64,000 nt of DNA from Aegilops tauschii subsp. strangulata (taxonomy: Eukaryota; Streptophyta; Magnoliopsida; Poales; Poaceae). The position numbers were made by a program, and so were the translations under genes. Position 1 is the first letter of the stretch, and the number at the start of each line of letters is the position of its first letter. The notes under the pieces are model-generated. The model worked only from the letters and a program-made list of their open reading frames with translations, was not told the origin of the DNA and did not search any database. Below, in pieces: positions 12,021-22,375 of the stretch. The stretch spans positions 371,673,054-371,737,053 of the forward strand of contig NC_053041.3 of NCBI RefSeq assembly GCF_002575655.3, in the 5' to 3' direction.

Positions 12021-12248
12021 AGGGCAGAAAGATAAGCGTTAGGCGCGAAAATCAAGGAGCCTAGATTTTGGATATGAGGTGGAGCCGTCACCTCGATTGT
12101 CGGAGGCTCGTTAATGACAGGTGACGTCACGGCGGTTTACCATGATCCTAGAAGATGATGTCACGGCGGTTTACAAGATTGTGTGAAGATGTTGAAGAAG
12201 AAATTTTCTTAAGTATTGAGGATTGACATGAACCAGTTCAAATCAATC

Positions 12249-12258
12249 TGGGGCCTAA
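12249..12258 (+). other. Polypurine tract of the Tat element
   Basis: TGGGGCCTAA lies directly before the LTR start TGTTGGGG. It is the expected plus-strand priming site, although it is interrupted by CCT. Confidence 0.6.
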
Positions 12259-12727
12259 TGTTGGGGATATTACCACTGGGCGTAAACCGGCCAGGAGAGG
12301 CCGGGTTAACCCCATACGTAGTTCATCTGTATCTGAAGTCCATGAAGGCAGACGGTGAAGCTTCATGAAGGCCCAGGGCCCAAAGCCGGTTTAAGGCCTG
12401 TAGACATAAACCGGCATTGACATGTAAATTTGTGTTGTAAGATAGAAGTAGCAGAGACCGAGCCGGACACGATTATGAGTCGGCCTCGGGATTCTATAAA
12501 CCGGCAGGCGTCAACCCATGTATATAAGGGGACGACCCGGCGGCGGTTCAGAGGACGACAGACAACAACTCGAGACTCAGGCAAAGCATATTCGCTCCCT
12601 GGTCATCGAAACCCCATCAATTCCATCACAACTAGACGTAGGCTTTTACCTTCATCGTAAGGGGCCGAACTAGTATAAAACTCTCTTGCGTCCTTTCATT
12701 AACGAGCCCGTGGTAATATCCCCAACT
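12259..12727 (+). repeat. 3' LTR of the Tat element (469 bp)
   Basis: It begins TGTTGGGGATATTACC and ends GGTAATATCCCCAAC, with 15-16-base inverted ends; the last base is T instead of the expected A of CA. A TATATAAGG motif at about 12520 is the likely promoter, followed by GGGGACGACCCGG. The 5' partner is absent, so age cannot be estimated. Confidence 0.85.
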
Positions 12728-13124
12728 AGCAGCGATGGCTCTCCTGGCGTCCGCTTTAACCCCTTTAAGCTAACCCGTAGCGATGGCTCCACGACTAAGT
12801 CCTTTCTCTAGGACATCTGCCGTGACAAAACCACGACAGCGACCACGAGGAGGGCACCCTCTCCGGCTCTTCCAAGGGGAAAGAGCCCATCTGCTCTTCC
12901 AAGGGGAAAGTGCCCGTCTGCGACATCAGGGAGGGCACCCTATAGCCGTGCTCTTCCAAGGGGAAGGAGCCCATCCGCGACAACATGGAGCGCATCCAGG
13001 GTCTGTGCTCTTCCCATGGGAACGAGCCCATCCATGACAAGTGAGGAAACCCATGAGTTGTTTTGTCGTGCCTCTTCATAGGGGGAAACCCATGATTTGT
13101 TTTGTCGAGTCCCTTTTGTAGTGT
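12728..13124 (+). pseudogene. Ser-Lys-Gly repeat exon of the CACTA cargo gene
   Basis: Directly after the Tat LTR one frame reads SSDGSPGVRFNPFKL, then, past stops and a frame change, repeats of SSKGKEPI at four places (about 12870-13030), with degraded relatives continuing to 13120. The coding minisatellite has the nucleotide core CTCTTCCAAGGGGAAAG. A second frame is also open from an ATG at 12783 for 84 codons and reads repeats of LFQGERAHP; composition favours the first as ancestral. A GTGAGA at 13125 could be the donor of the intron before the B3 exons. No known domain is recognised. Confidence 0.4.
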
Positions 13125-13136
13125 AGTGAGAATATG

Positions 13137-13535
13137 TCCAGTTTTAATTGCTATATCTGGTTGTTTGCAGTATGCCTTGTTTATTTCATTTGTTCACAAT
13201 ATGATGCTCTATATGTGCAATTATTTACTGTGCAGTACATTTCATCAATCCAGTTTTAAACATACCGATAGGAATGCATATATTTGCTTGTTGTTAAGCC
13301 TATTATAGCTAGCATATGCCTCTTTAAAGTTTTTTGATTGCTCGGTTGTTTGTAGTTAGCATATGTCCAGTTTCAAATGCTATCTTTGGTTGTTTGTAGT
13401 ATGCCTTGTTTATTCCAATTATTCACAACGTGATGTTCTATATGTGCAAGTATGAACTGTGCAGTTCAATTTCATCAGTACCAATTTCAACAATACCACT
13501 ATGAATGACTACATTTGGTTGCTGCATCTTATAGT
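13137..13535. repeat. Diverged 231-bp direct duplication
   Basis: CCAGTTTTAATTGCTATATC followed by GGTTGTTTGCAGTATGCCTT at 13137 recurs in diverged form at 13368, with the same order of blocks (TTCACAA, GATGCTCTATATGTGCAA, CTGTGCAGT, TTTCATCA). A third partial echo, CAGTTTGAATGACTATGTTT, lies near 13590. Confidence 0.75.
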
Positions 13536-14133
13536 TAACACGCCTTTCCATTTTTTTAACAATAACCAGTGTACTTAGACCGACACAATACCAGTTTGAA
13601 TGACTATGTTTGCTTGTTGTTAAATGTTAGGCCTGTTGCAGTTAACACACCTTTCCACTTGTTTTGCTTTACTAGCGTGCTTAAACCTGCACACTAAAGC
13701 TATCTTGGAGATTATTTTGTCTGCCATGGATAATTTTGGTTGATGTTTAGCCTGTTGTGCTTAACATGCTTCTCGATGTACCTACACAAGAAAATTTTGG
13801 GAACGACTGCTGTTTTCCATCGAGGTTAGTTTCATCCCATGGCTTATATATGCTCACTGTTCAGGATATCGGTGGCTGGTACCATATAGGCCGGGGGCTG
13901 AGAAGGGACTAATCGGTGAATCGGACTTTTAACTGAATATATCTGCAACCCATTTATCGTTAGGTTAACTAGGGCCATATGTAATATATCTGAGGCTACA
14001 TAGCAACATGCACTGTACTTAATGTCTAAATATGCAATCCTAGGCTACATAGCAACAAGGAAGAGTGTTACATTAATGTTCTAATGATGTCTAGATGTAC
14101 GTAGAAGAGCAATAGCAGCAGCAACAACAACAC

Positions 14134-14400
14134 AACCCTGTTTGGATACTCAACTTAGCTAGAGATTAGAGTTAGTTTCTAGCTTATGACTAACCCTGAA
14201 CTAACTCCATCCCAAGAGTTGTTTGGATGGCAGGCTTAGATTGACAATAAATGCACTAGGAGAACTAGCTCCAATTAGCACCTCTTGGGTTGGATAGTTT
14301 TTTTGGGTGGGTTATAGATGCAACTAGCTCAAACTAGCCCTCATGTTTAGATATACTTTAGGGCTATTTGAGCCCGAACTAGCTCAAACTAACTGTAACC
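14134..14400. mobile_element. Possible hAT-like MITE remnant
   Basis: CCCTGTTTGGATACTCAACT at the left and many GAACTAGCTCAAACTA motifs inside resemble grass MITEs that begin 'CCCTGTTTGGAT'. The right end has only a partial inverted counterpart (ATGTTTAGATATACTTTAGG), and no target duplication is clear. Confidence 0.3.
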
Positions 14401-14451
14401 CATGGATACAGTAGCAGTTAATCAGCCGATAATTTGCAAGAATGCACTAAA

Positions 14452-14525
14452 CTCCTTCCGGCCCATAATATAAGATGTTAATTCATGTAATATGTGAGTA
14501 TATTGGATGTTATAAGATATTATAA
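14452..14525. mobile_element. Stowaway (Tc1/Mariner) MITE remnant
   Basis: CTCCTTCCGGCCCATAATAT matches the well-known Stowaway terminus of Triticeae (CTCCCTCCGTCCCATAATAT). Only the left end is clear; the right end is reduced to TATAAGATATTAT, so the copy is truncated or internally deleted. Confidence 0.6.
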
Positions 14526-14591
14526 AAGAGTGTTGTACTACATCATTGTGCAATTGATGTTTAGCTTCTAATATTAACTTGGTGCTTTTAG

Positions 14592-15115
14592 GTACATATG
14601 TCATTGGTAAAGATCCGCGCTTCCACCCTTTCTGCGTATGGGGCAATGAGATATCGATGAACCAGCATCAAGTGAGGAAGCCGATAAAGATTATTAGTAA
14701 AATGGGTCCAAAGATGGCAATTAAACTATTTGTTTACACTTTATCCAAGACAACAACAAACTGCAGGATGGTAAGTAAGAACTCTGCAGCCTTGTTTTTA
14801 TTGCCCATAATGAGTTGTGTTAGATGACAATGTCTGAATCTTTTTCCTTTGCAGTGGTTGCCAAAGCAGTTTACTCAAGATTACCTCTCAAACTACATGA
14901 TTGGTGGGCATGCAAAGGTTAAAGTATTTCTACCAGAACAGGATGATTATCTAGATGTTTTCATGAAGATCATGAACGATGGGCGGTCAGCCATCACAAG
15001 GGGGTGGACTAGAGTCATGCGTGCCTTCTGCATGGAGGAGGGCACAATATGGGCATTCTGCTTCACCTTGTTCAACAACCAGAATGTATTTCGCCTCTTT
15101 GTTTACCGTCTTTAA
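14592..15115 (+). pseudogene. B3-like DNA-binding domain exons carried by the CACTA element
   Basis: Two exons, 14592-14770 and 14855-15115, are joined by an 84-bp intron (GTAAGTAAG ... CCTTTGCAG) in phase 0. Exon one reads TYVIGKDPRFHPFCVWGNEI; exon two reads WLPKQFTQDYL, a hydrophobic/charged core, then ITRGWTRVMRAF, GTIWAFCFTLF and NVFRLFVYRL, stop at 15113. The pattern xLPxxF ... LTRGWxxF ... F ... fxVxxf is that of plant B3 domains (REM class). No start codon is visible in exon one, so upstream exons are needed; these are damaged. The two exons themselves have no stops. A nuclear DNA-binding role is inferred from the fold only. Confidence 0.6.
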
Positions 15116-15300
15116 TAGTACGAGTATACAATTGTGGTTCATTATTCTTTATTTGGTTCTTATGTAATTCTTGAACATATGTACCTATGAATTGAATAAT
15201 GCATTGGTTGTTTGAACCTGATGGATATTAATAAAGCTGTAGCATACATTCAAATTCAAATTCAAATTCAAATCTGGTACAATTGGAAATAGCAGTAATT
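15116..15300 (+). other. 3' flank of the B3-like gene
   Basis: An AT-rich region follows the stop, with AATAATGC and AATAAAGC (15231) as possible polyadenylation signals. It includes a CAAATT hexanucleotide run at 15249-15273. No further gene is seen. Confidence 0.4.
15249..15273. repeat. (TCAAAT)n microsatellite
   Basis: Four uninterrupted copies of the TCAAAT hexamer. Confidence 0.9.
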
Positions 15301-15946
15301 AAATTACGGTGAAATTGCGCTCTCCAGGCCGTTATGGCACACACGTTTGGTAAAACACAAACGTTTGCGATATACACCATAATGCAAGATGGTTCACAGA
15401 GAGGAAACATGTGCAAGCATGCACACAGTTGCCATTTGCAAAGCATGTGCGATGTCAGACAATATCACAAATGGTGCGGGCAAACTAAACGTTTGTGTTA
15501 GTTTCCTTATCATACACGATTCGCAACCATGAACTGTTTCTGATGAAGTATGCATTGTAAATGTTGCACCACAGAATAGCGTGTGTGATAGTTGTCGTGT
15601 ACGATGATGTTACGACGGTCCGATGTTTCGTATGTCCGACCCTCGCACGATGATTAGCTAATCTTCTTAATTAGTTATCGCATACGGTTTGGGAAAAGCA
15701 AATGTGTGTGATTGTATGCTTATCATACACGTTCTATAATAGTGAATTTTCTGTGATGGGCCACGCATCGTAAACGTAGCACCACAGAATACTGACTGCG
15801 ATGGCAATGCAAGCACAAACGAGTAGGAGTACTATAGGGTCCCTATCCCCGACGGTTTCTGGGTCGTGTGGGAAGGACCCCCCTATCACCGTCACTCACT
15901 AGGCGCCGGATCCAATGTCGTCACGGAAAGGGGTTAAAAGCCGTTT
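15300..15946. repeat. CACTA subterminal repeat region
   Basis: Short motifs recur in both orientations: CACACGTTTGG, ACAAACGTTTGCGAT, CATACACGA, CATACGGTTTGGG, TGTGTGATTG, CATACACGTTC and two copies of GCACCACAGAATA (near 15570 and 15780). Density is highest toward the terminus at 15970. This is the usual layout of transposase-binding subtermini in CACTA elements. No gene is present. Confidence 0.65.
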
Positions 15947-15970
15947 GTATAGCACCGACGCGTACCAGTG
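15947..15970 (-). repeat. Terminal repeat of the CACTA element (right end)
   Basis: Read inward on the minus strand it starts CACTGGTACGCGTCGGTGC. It abuts the broken LINE-like frame exactly at its CACTG terminus; flanking bases 15971-15973 are tta, a candidate 3-bp duplication whose partner lies outside the window. Confidence 0.6.
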
Positions 15971-15973
15971 TTA

Positions 15974-16652
15974 CCTCAGTTTCCACTATGGGAGCTTTCT
16001 CTTTTCTCTTTCTTTGACCATGAATGGCTGAGGTACTAACAAGGGGCCGCATAGGTTCTGCAGTTGCACTTGCTGCTACTGGGGTGACATTGGTTGGGAC
16101 AGATGAACCCTCCTGTTCTGTACCCACCTATGTGCAAATAGGTTGCAGTCCAGAAATACAAGATTTCGGAATGACGAAAGGAAAACACTTCTTGCAGCTA
16201 GAGCCCTCAATTAAGTAAGTCCAGAGCTTAGATGTGAGCAATGATTTGGCCAAGTCAAAATTATCAGGAGTTACCAGAGCTAAAGCAATAAAGTTGAACC
16301 ACTCTGTTGGTACCTGGATATGGGCCCCCTGGTCAGAAGAGGGAGCAAAGTACTTGTTGTAGAGTTCCAGACCTTCCTTGGAAAAAAATTCAGTACCATC
16401 TCCTGTTATATCAGTATTTGGGTTTAGACCATTGAGCATGGGATCAACACAGTCTGGTAAATGCATAGAATTAACAATAATATTGCCCTTGTAAACAGGT
16501 AAAGGGAAGCCAGGAGGGGCTTCCATGCTATTACCTGTTGAATCACATTGATTAATCTCTGGGGCTTGATTGTCAGACACGAGTATGTTGACTCTTTGAT
16601 CAATTGATGGACTGGCACAAACTGTAGTTTGAGTGGTATGTACTGACACATC
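15974..16652 (-). pseudogene. LINE ORF1-like C-terminal fragment
   Basis: The minus-strand frame from 16649 reads PTEWFNFIALALVTPDNFDL, LLTSKLWTYLIEG and PFVIPKSCISGLQPIC, then one in-frame TAG (16128-16130). It continues as a Pro/Ser/Lys-rich tail (KRKEKAPIVETEV) up to the CACTA terminus. The block order resembles C-termini of ORF1/gag-like proteins of plant LINEs, with a basic tail after the conserved region. The N-terminal part is lost at the LTR of element A and the C-terminus is cut by the CACTA insertion. Assignment to LINE rather than another retroelement gag is tentative. Confidence 0.4.
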
Positions 16653-18233
16653 TGATACGTCTCCAACGTATCTATATTTTTATTGTTCCATGCTATTATA
16701 TATTCTGTTTTGGATGTTTAATGGGCTTTATTATACACTTTTATATTATTTTTGGGACTAACCTATTAACCGGAGGCCCAGCCCAAATTGCTGTTTTTTG
16801 CCTATTTCAGTGTTTCGAAGGAAAAGGATATCAAACGGAGTCCAAACAGAATGAAACCTTCGGGAACGTGATTTTCGGAACAAACGTGATCCAGAGGACT
16901 TGGAGTGGACGTCAAGCAATCAACGAGGAGGCCACGAGGCAGGAGGGCGCGCCTACCCCCTGGGCGCGCCCTCCACCCTTGTGGGCCCCTCGTAGCTCTC
17001 CAGACCGACCTCTTTCGCCTATATATACTCATATACCCTGGAAACATCATATAAGGAGCCAAAACCCTATTTCCACCGTCGCAACCTTCTGTACCCATGA
17101 GATCCCATCTTGGGGCCTTTTCCGGCGCTCCGCCGGAGGGGGCATCGATCACGGAGGGCTTCTACATCAACACCATAGCCTCTCCGATGATGTGTGAGTA
17201 GTTTACCTCAGACCTTCGGGTCAATAGTTATTAGCTAGATGGCTTCTTCTCTCTCTTTGGATCTCAATACATAGTTCTCCTCGATCTTCTTGGAGATCTA
17301 TTTGATGTAACTCTTTTTGCGGCGTGTTTGTCGAGATACGATGAATTGTGGGTTTATGATCAAGATTATCTATGAACAATATTTGAATCTCCTCTGAATT
17401 CTTTTATGTATGATTGGTTATCTTTGCAAGTCTCTTCGAATTATCAGTTTGGTTTGGCCTTCTAGATTGATCTTTCTTGCAATGGGAGAAGTGCTTAGCT
17501 TTGGGTTCAATCATGCGGTGCTCGATCCCAGTGACAGTAGGGGAAACGACACGTATTGTATTGTTGCCATCGAGGATAAAAAGATGGGGTTTATATCATA
17601 TTGCATGAGTTTATCCCTCTACATCATGTCATCTTGCTTAAAGCGTTACTCCGTTCTTATGAACTTAATACTCTAGATGCATGCTGGATAGCGGTCGATG
17701 TGTGGAGTAATAGTAGTAGATGCAGGTAGGAGTCGGTCTACTTGTCACGGATGTGATGCCTATATACATGATCATACCTAGATGTTCTCATAACTATGCT
17801 CAATTCTATCAATTGCTCGATAGTAATTTGTTCACCCACCGTAATACTTATGCTATCTTGAGAGAAGCCACTAGTGAAACCTATGGCCCCCGGGTCTATT
17901 TTCCATCATATTAATCTCCCTTCAACAAGCTATTTCTATCACCGTTTATTTTGCAATCTTTACTTTTTATCTTTATCATAAAAATACCAAAAATATTATC
18001 TTATCATCTCTATCAGATCTCACTATTGCAAGTGGTCGTGAAGGGATTGACAACCCCTTTATCGCGTTGGTTGCAAGGTTCTTATTTGTTTGTGTAGGTA
18101 CGAGGGACTTGAGCGTGGCCTCCTACTGGATTGATACCTTGGTTCTCAAAAACTGAGGGAAGTACTTACGCTACTTTGCTGCATCACCATTTCCTCTTCA
18201 AGGGAAAAACCAACGCATGCTCAAGAGGTAGCA
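16653..18233 (+). repeat. 5' LTR of element A (1581 bp)
   Basis: It starts TGATACGTCTCCAACGTATC and ends CTCAAGAGGTAGCA. It retains the TATATATAC promoter box at about 17020 that the 3' copy has lost. Shifted open frames in it (for example around 17410-17676) recur in all LTRs of this family but have no recognisable product. Confidence 0.9.
17020..17027 (+). promoter_or_regulatory. TATA box in the 5' LTR of element A
   Basis: TATATATA in CTATATATACTC sits about 370 bp into the LTR, downstream of a GC-rich box with GGCGCGCC motifs. The related position in elements C and D also has a TATA box. Confidence 0.6.
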
Positions 18234-18244
18234 AGAAGGATTTC

Positions 18245-18261
18245 TGGCGCCGTTGCCGGGG
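18245..18261 (+). other. Primer binding site of element A (tRNA-Asp)
   Basis: TGGCGCCGTTGCCGGGG is complementary to the 3' end of plant tRNA-Asp (ending CCCCGGCAACGGCGCCA). It lies 11 bases after the LTR end; the spacer AGAAGGATTTC is identical in element D. Confidence 0.9.
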
Positions 18262-18437
18262 AGTCTACGCACAAGTCAAGACATACCAAGTACCCATCAC
18301 AAACTCTTATCCCTCGCATTACATTATTTGCCATTTGCCTCTCGTTTTCCTCTCCCCCACTTCACCCTTGCCATTTTATTCGCCCTCTTTTTCCGTTCGC
18401 TTTTTCTTTCGCTTGCTTCTTGTTGCTTGTTGCCCTC

Positions 18438-19579
18438 ATGGCTCTACCTAGATTCGGTGATCTTCACCTTAAAAGGTTAGAAGAGATTGAAGGCAACGTC
18501 AGAAGTTTTATGACTTTACAATTTGAGCATAATAATTTCTTTAGAAACGAGCTTAAGGAACAAAAAAGCTTTATGGGGTACCTGAATAAAGAGCTCGATG
18601 ATATCTAAGGAATTTTATGGTTTGAAATCTCAGATTGCTCATCTTGAAAAATTAATAGCTGAGATTTCGGATAAGCGTGCCACCTTAGTTAATAGATGGC
18701 CGCTAAACCGATTTTTTTTATGATTATAAAGATGAAGATCTAAAAGTTATTGATGTGTCTCCTATTAAATCTTTGTTTTGCAATATAAATCTTGATAATG
18801 ATGGGACTGGAGATGAGTCAACTTTAGTTAGAAGGCGTCCCAAAAATTTGGAGTTTTTAGATCTTGATGCAAAAATAGGTAAAAGTGGGATTGAAGAGGT
18901 CAAAACTTTAGATACCAATGAACCCACTATCTTGGATTTCAAGGAATTTAATTTTGATAATTGCTCTTTTATAGATTGTATTTCCTTGTTGCAATCCGTG
19001 CTAAATTCTCCTCATGCTTATAGCCAAAATAAAGCCTTTACTAAACATATCGTTGATGCTTTAATGCAATCTTATGAAGAAAAACTTGAGTTGGAAGTTT
19101 CTATCCCTAGAAAACTTTATGATGAGTGGGAGCCTACTATTAAAATTAAAATTAAAGATCATGAATGCTATGCTTTGTGTGATTTGGGTGCTAGTGTTTC
19201 CACGATTCCAAAAACTTTGTGTGATTTGCTAGGTTTCCGTGAATTTGATGATTGTTCTTTAAACTTGCATCTTGCGGATTCCACTATTAAGAAACCTATG
19301 GGAAGAATTAATGATGTTCTTATTGTTGCAAATAGGAATTATGTGCCCGTAGATTTTATTGTTCTTGATATAGATTGCAATCCTTCATGTCCTATTATTC
19401 TTGGTAGACCTTTCCTTAGAACGATTGGTGCAATTATTGGTATGAAGGAAGGGAATATTAGATTCCAATTTCCGTTAAGGAAAGGCATGGAACACTTCCC
19501 TAGAAACAAGATTAAATTACCTTATGAATCTATTATGAGAGCCACTTATGGATTGCCAACCAAAGATGGCAATACCTAG
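18438..19579 (+). pseudogene. Gag-protease remnant of element A
   Basis: ATG at 18438 opens MALPRFGDLHLKRLEEIEG, a short charged N-terminal piece ending in a stop at 18606; frameshifts follow near 18610 and 18700. From 18755 a long frame runs to 19579. It holds a retropepsin-like region with DLGASVSTIP (about 19180), SCPIILGRPFLRTIG (about 19390) and a conserved tail GMEHFPRNKIKLPYESIMRA. DLGAS in place of DTGA is usual for Athila-type proteases. The central gag domain seen in element C is absent here, so only the gag edge and protease remain. Confidence 0.75.
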
Positions 19580-20513
19580 ATCTATCCTTGTTTTTATGCC
19601 TAGCTAGGGGCGTTAAACGATAGCGCTTGTTGGGAGGCAACCCAATTTACTTTTAGTTTTCTTGCTTTTTGGTTCTGTTTAGGAATAAATCTTTGATCTA
19701 GCCTCTGGTTATATGTGGTTTTGTGTTTTAATTAGTGTTTGTGCCAAGTATAACCAATAGGATCTTCTTGGATGATAGTTATTTGATCTTGCTGAAAATT
19801 CCAGAGACTTTCTGTTCACGAAAACAATTGTTTAAAATCACCAGAACATGATAAAATACTGATTCCAATTGCAGTAGATCAATAAACAAATTATCTATGT
19901 CGTCCTATTTTGGTACATTTTCTGAGTTCAGAAGTTTGCGTTAGTTACAGCTTACTACAGACTGTTCTATTTTTGACAGATTCTGTTTTTCGTGTGTTGT
20001 TTGCTTATTTTGATGAATCTATGGCTAGTAAAAGAGTTTATAAACCATAGAGAAGTTGGAATACAGTAGGTTTAACACCAATATAAATAAAGAATGAGTT
20101 CATTACAGTACTTTGAAGTGGTGTTTTTCCTTCTTTCGCTAACGGAGCTCATGAGATTTTCTGATAAGTTTTGTGTTGTGAAGTTTTCAAGTTTTGGGTA
20201 AAGATTTGATGGATTATGGAACAAGGATTGGCAAGAGACCAAGCTTGGGGATGCCCAAGGCACCCCAAGGTAAAATTCAAGGACAACCAAAATCCTAAGC
20301 TTGGGGATGCCCCGGAAGGCGTCCCCTCTTTCGTCTTCGTCTATCGTTAACTTTACTTGGGGCTATATTTTTATTCACCACATGATATGTGTTTTGCTTG
20401 GAGCGTCTTGTTTGATTTGAGTCTTTGATTTTTAGTTTACCACAATCATCCTTGCTTTACACACCATTCGAGAGAGACACACATGATTCGAAATTTATTA
20501 GAATACTCTATGT

Positions 20514-20632
20514 GCTTCACTTATATCTTTTGAGCAATATAGTTTTTGTTCTAGTGCTTCACTTATATCTTTTAGAGCACGCTGGTGGTTTTGTTTTATA
20601 GAAAATATTGTTCTCTCATGCTTCACTTATAT
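20514..20632 (+). repeat. GCTTCACTTATAT repeats of element A
   Basis: Three copies of GCTTCACTTATAT start near 20514, 20556 and 20620, each followed by TTTTGAG or similar. The same motif is repeated at the corresponding place of elements C and D on the minus strand. Confidence 0.8.
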
Positions 20633-22375
20633 TATTTTGAGAGTCCTACAAAACAGCATGCTAATTTGCTTAAATTGTGAAATTAGTCCTAATATGATAG
20701 GCATCCAAGATTAGTAAAAACTTTCTTATAAGTGCGTTGAATACTAAGAGAAGTTTGATACTTGATAAGTGTTTTGAGATATGAAGATGGTGATATTAGA
20801 GTCATGCTAATTGGGTAGTTGTGAATTTGAGAATTACTTGTGTTAAAGTCTGTGATTCCCGTAGCCTGCACGTATGGTGAACCGTTATGTGATGAAGTTG
20901 GAGCATGATTTATTTATTCATTGTCTTCCTTATGAGTGGCGGTCGGGGACGAGCGATGGTCTTTTCCTGCCAATCTATCCCCCTAGGAGCATGCGTGTAG
21001 TACTTTGTTTCGATAACTAATAGATTTTTGCAATAAGTATGTGAGTTCTTTATGACTAATGTTGAGTCCATGGATTATACGCACTCTCTCCCTTCCACCA
21101 TTGCTAGCTTCTCTAATATCGCGCAACTTTCGCCGGTACCATACACCCACCATTACCTTCCTCAAAACAGCCACCATACCTACCTATTATGGCATTTCCA
21201 TAGCCATTCCGAGATATATTGCCATGCAACTTACCACCGTTCCGTTTACTATGACACGTTCCATCATTGTCATATTGCTTTGCATGATCATGTAGTTGAC
21301 ATCGTATTTGTGGCAAAGCCACCGTTCATAATTTTCATACATGTCACTCTTGATTCATTGCATATCGCAGTACTCCGCCGGAGGCATTCACATAGAGTCA
21401 TATTTTTGTTCTAAGTATTGAGTTGTAATTCTTGAGTTGTAAGTAAATAAAAGTGTGATGATCATCATTATTAGAGCATTGTCCCAGTGAGGAAAGGATG
21501 ATGGAGACTATGATTCCCCCACAAGTCGGGATGAGACTCCGGACGAAAAAAAGAGGCCATAAAAAAGAGAAAAGGCCCAAATAAAAAAAGAGAGAAAAAG
21601 AGAAGGGACAATGTTACTATCCTTTTTCCACACTTGTGCTACAAAGTAGCACCATGATCTTCATGATAGAGAGTCTCCTATGTTGTCACTTTCATATACT
21701 AGTGGGAATTTTACATTATAGAACTTGGCTTGTATATTCCAATGATGGGCTTCCTCAAAATGCCCTAGGTCTTCGTGAGCAAGCGAGTTGGATGCACACC
21801 CACTTAGTTTCTTTCGTTGAGATTTCATACACTTATAGCTCTAGTGCATCCGTTGCATGGCAATCCCTACTCACTCACATTGATATCTATTGATGGGCAT
21901 CTCCATAGCCCATTGATACGCCTAGTTGATGTGAGACTATCTTCTTCTTTTTTTTGTCTTCTCCACAACCACCATTCTATTCCACATATAGTGCTATGTC
22001 CATGGCTCACACTCATGTATTGCGTGAAGATTGAAAAAGTTTGAGAACATCAAAAGTATGAAACAATTGCTTGGCTTGTCATCGGGGTTGTGCATGATTA
22101 AATACTTTATGTCATGAAGATAGAGCATAGCCAGACTATATGATTTTGTAGGGATAACTTTCTTTGGCCATGTTATTTTGAGAAGACATGATTGCTTTGT
22201 TAGTATGCTTGAAGTATTATTATTTTTATGTCAATATTAAACTTTTATCTTGAATCTTTCGGATCTGAATATTCATGCCACACATAAGAGAATTACATTG
22301 AAATTTATGCTAAGAAGCATTCCACATCAAAAATTCTGTTTTTATCATTTACCTACTCGAGGACGAGCAGGAATT

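Larger units (their letters stand above)
3490..12727 (+). mobile_element. Ty3/gypsy retroelement, Tat-like, 5'-truncated
   Basis: The order is RT (C-terminal part), RNase H, integrase, a 65-bp tandem array, a spliced antisense gene, a polypurine tract and a 3' LTR. The LTR begins TGTTGGGGATATTACC and ends in the inverted counterpart. Antisense genes with the 'gypsy-type transposon' domain downstream of integrase mark the Tat lineage (Grande, RIRE2, Retand). The 5' LTR, gag, protease and N-terminal RT are missing, and the left junction lies inside the RT domain. No target-site duplication can be tested. Confidence 0.8.
13125..14591 (+). other. Probable intron of the cargo gene with small insertions
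   Basis: This AT-rich stretch lies between the Ser-Lys-Gly repeat exon and the B3 exon. It ends in GTGCTTTTAG, a good acceptor at 14590-14591. It has an internal duplication, a 49-bp-spaced double AGGCTACATAGCAACA (13993 and 14042) and MITE-like pieces. No coding potential is seen. Confidence 0.45.
1..15970. mobile_element. CACTA-type DNA transposon (right part), interrupted by a Tat retroelement
   Basis: The right end is well defined: read on the minus strand from 15970 it begins CACTGGTACGCGTCGGTGC, a CACTG-type terminus. The 500 bp inside it are full of short AAACGTTTG / CACACG motifs, as in CACTA subterminal repeats. No matching left terminus is visible, so the element probably runs past the window edge. 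Its cargo reads toward the right end: an unrecognised ORF (3022), a Ser-Lys-Gly repeat exon (12728) and B3-like exons (14592-15115). No transposase is seen here. That the tandem arrays at 1-2380 belong to the same element is inference from continuity. The insertion target is a LINE-like reading frame, and the three bases after the end are tta. Confidence 0.5.

Noticed and set aside
13112..13124. CTTTTGTAGTG as a possible CACTA 3' end
   Set aside because: The surrounding sequence is the Ser-Lys-Gly repeat exon and an intron-like region, without subterminal motifs; a better terminus exists at 15970.
17410..17676. 88-codon frame repeated in LTRs of A and D (23085, 54387, 60457)
   Set aside because: It recurs because LTRs are repeated; it has no domain and lies across the transcribed LTR region, so conservation is that of the LTR.
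21052..21414. 120-codon His-rich ATG frame in element A as an env-like gene
   Set aside because: The homologous stretch in element D (56375-56761) is shifted by an indel and other frames are equally open; likely non-coding.
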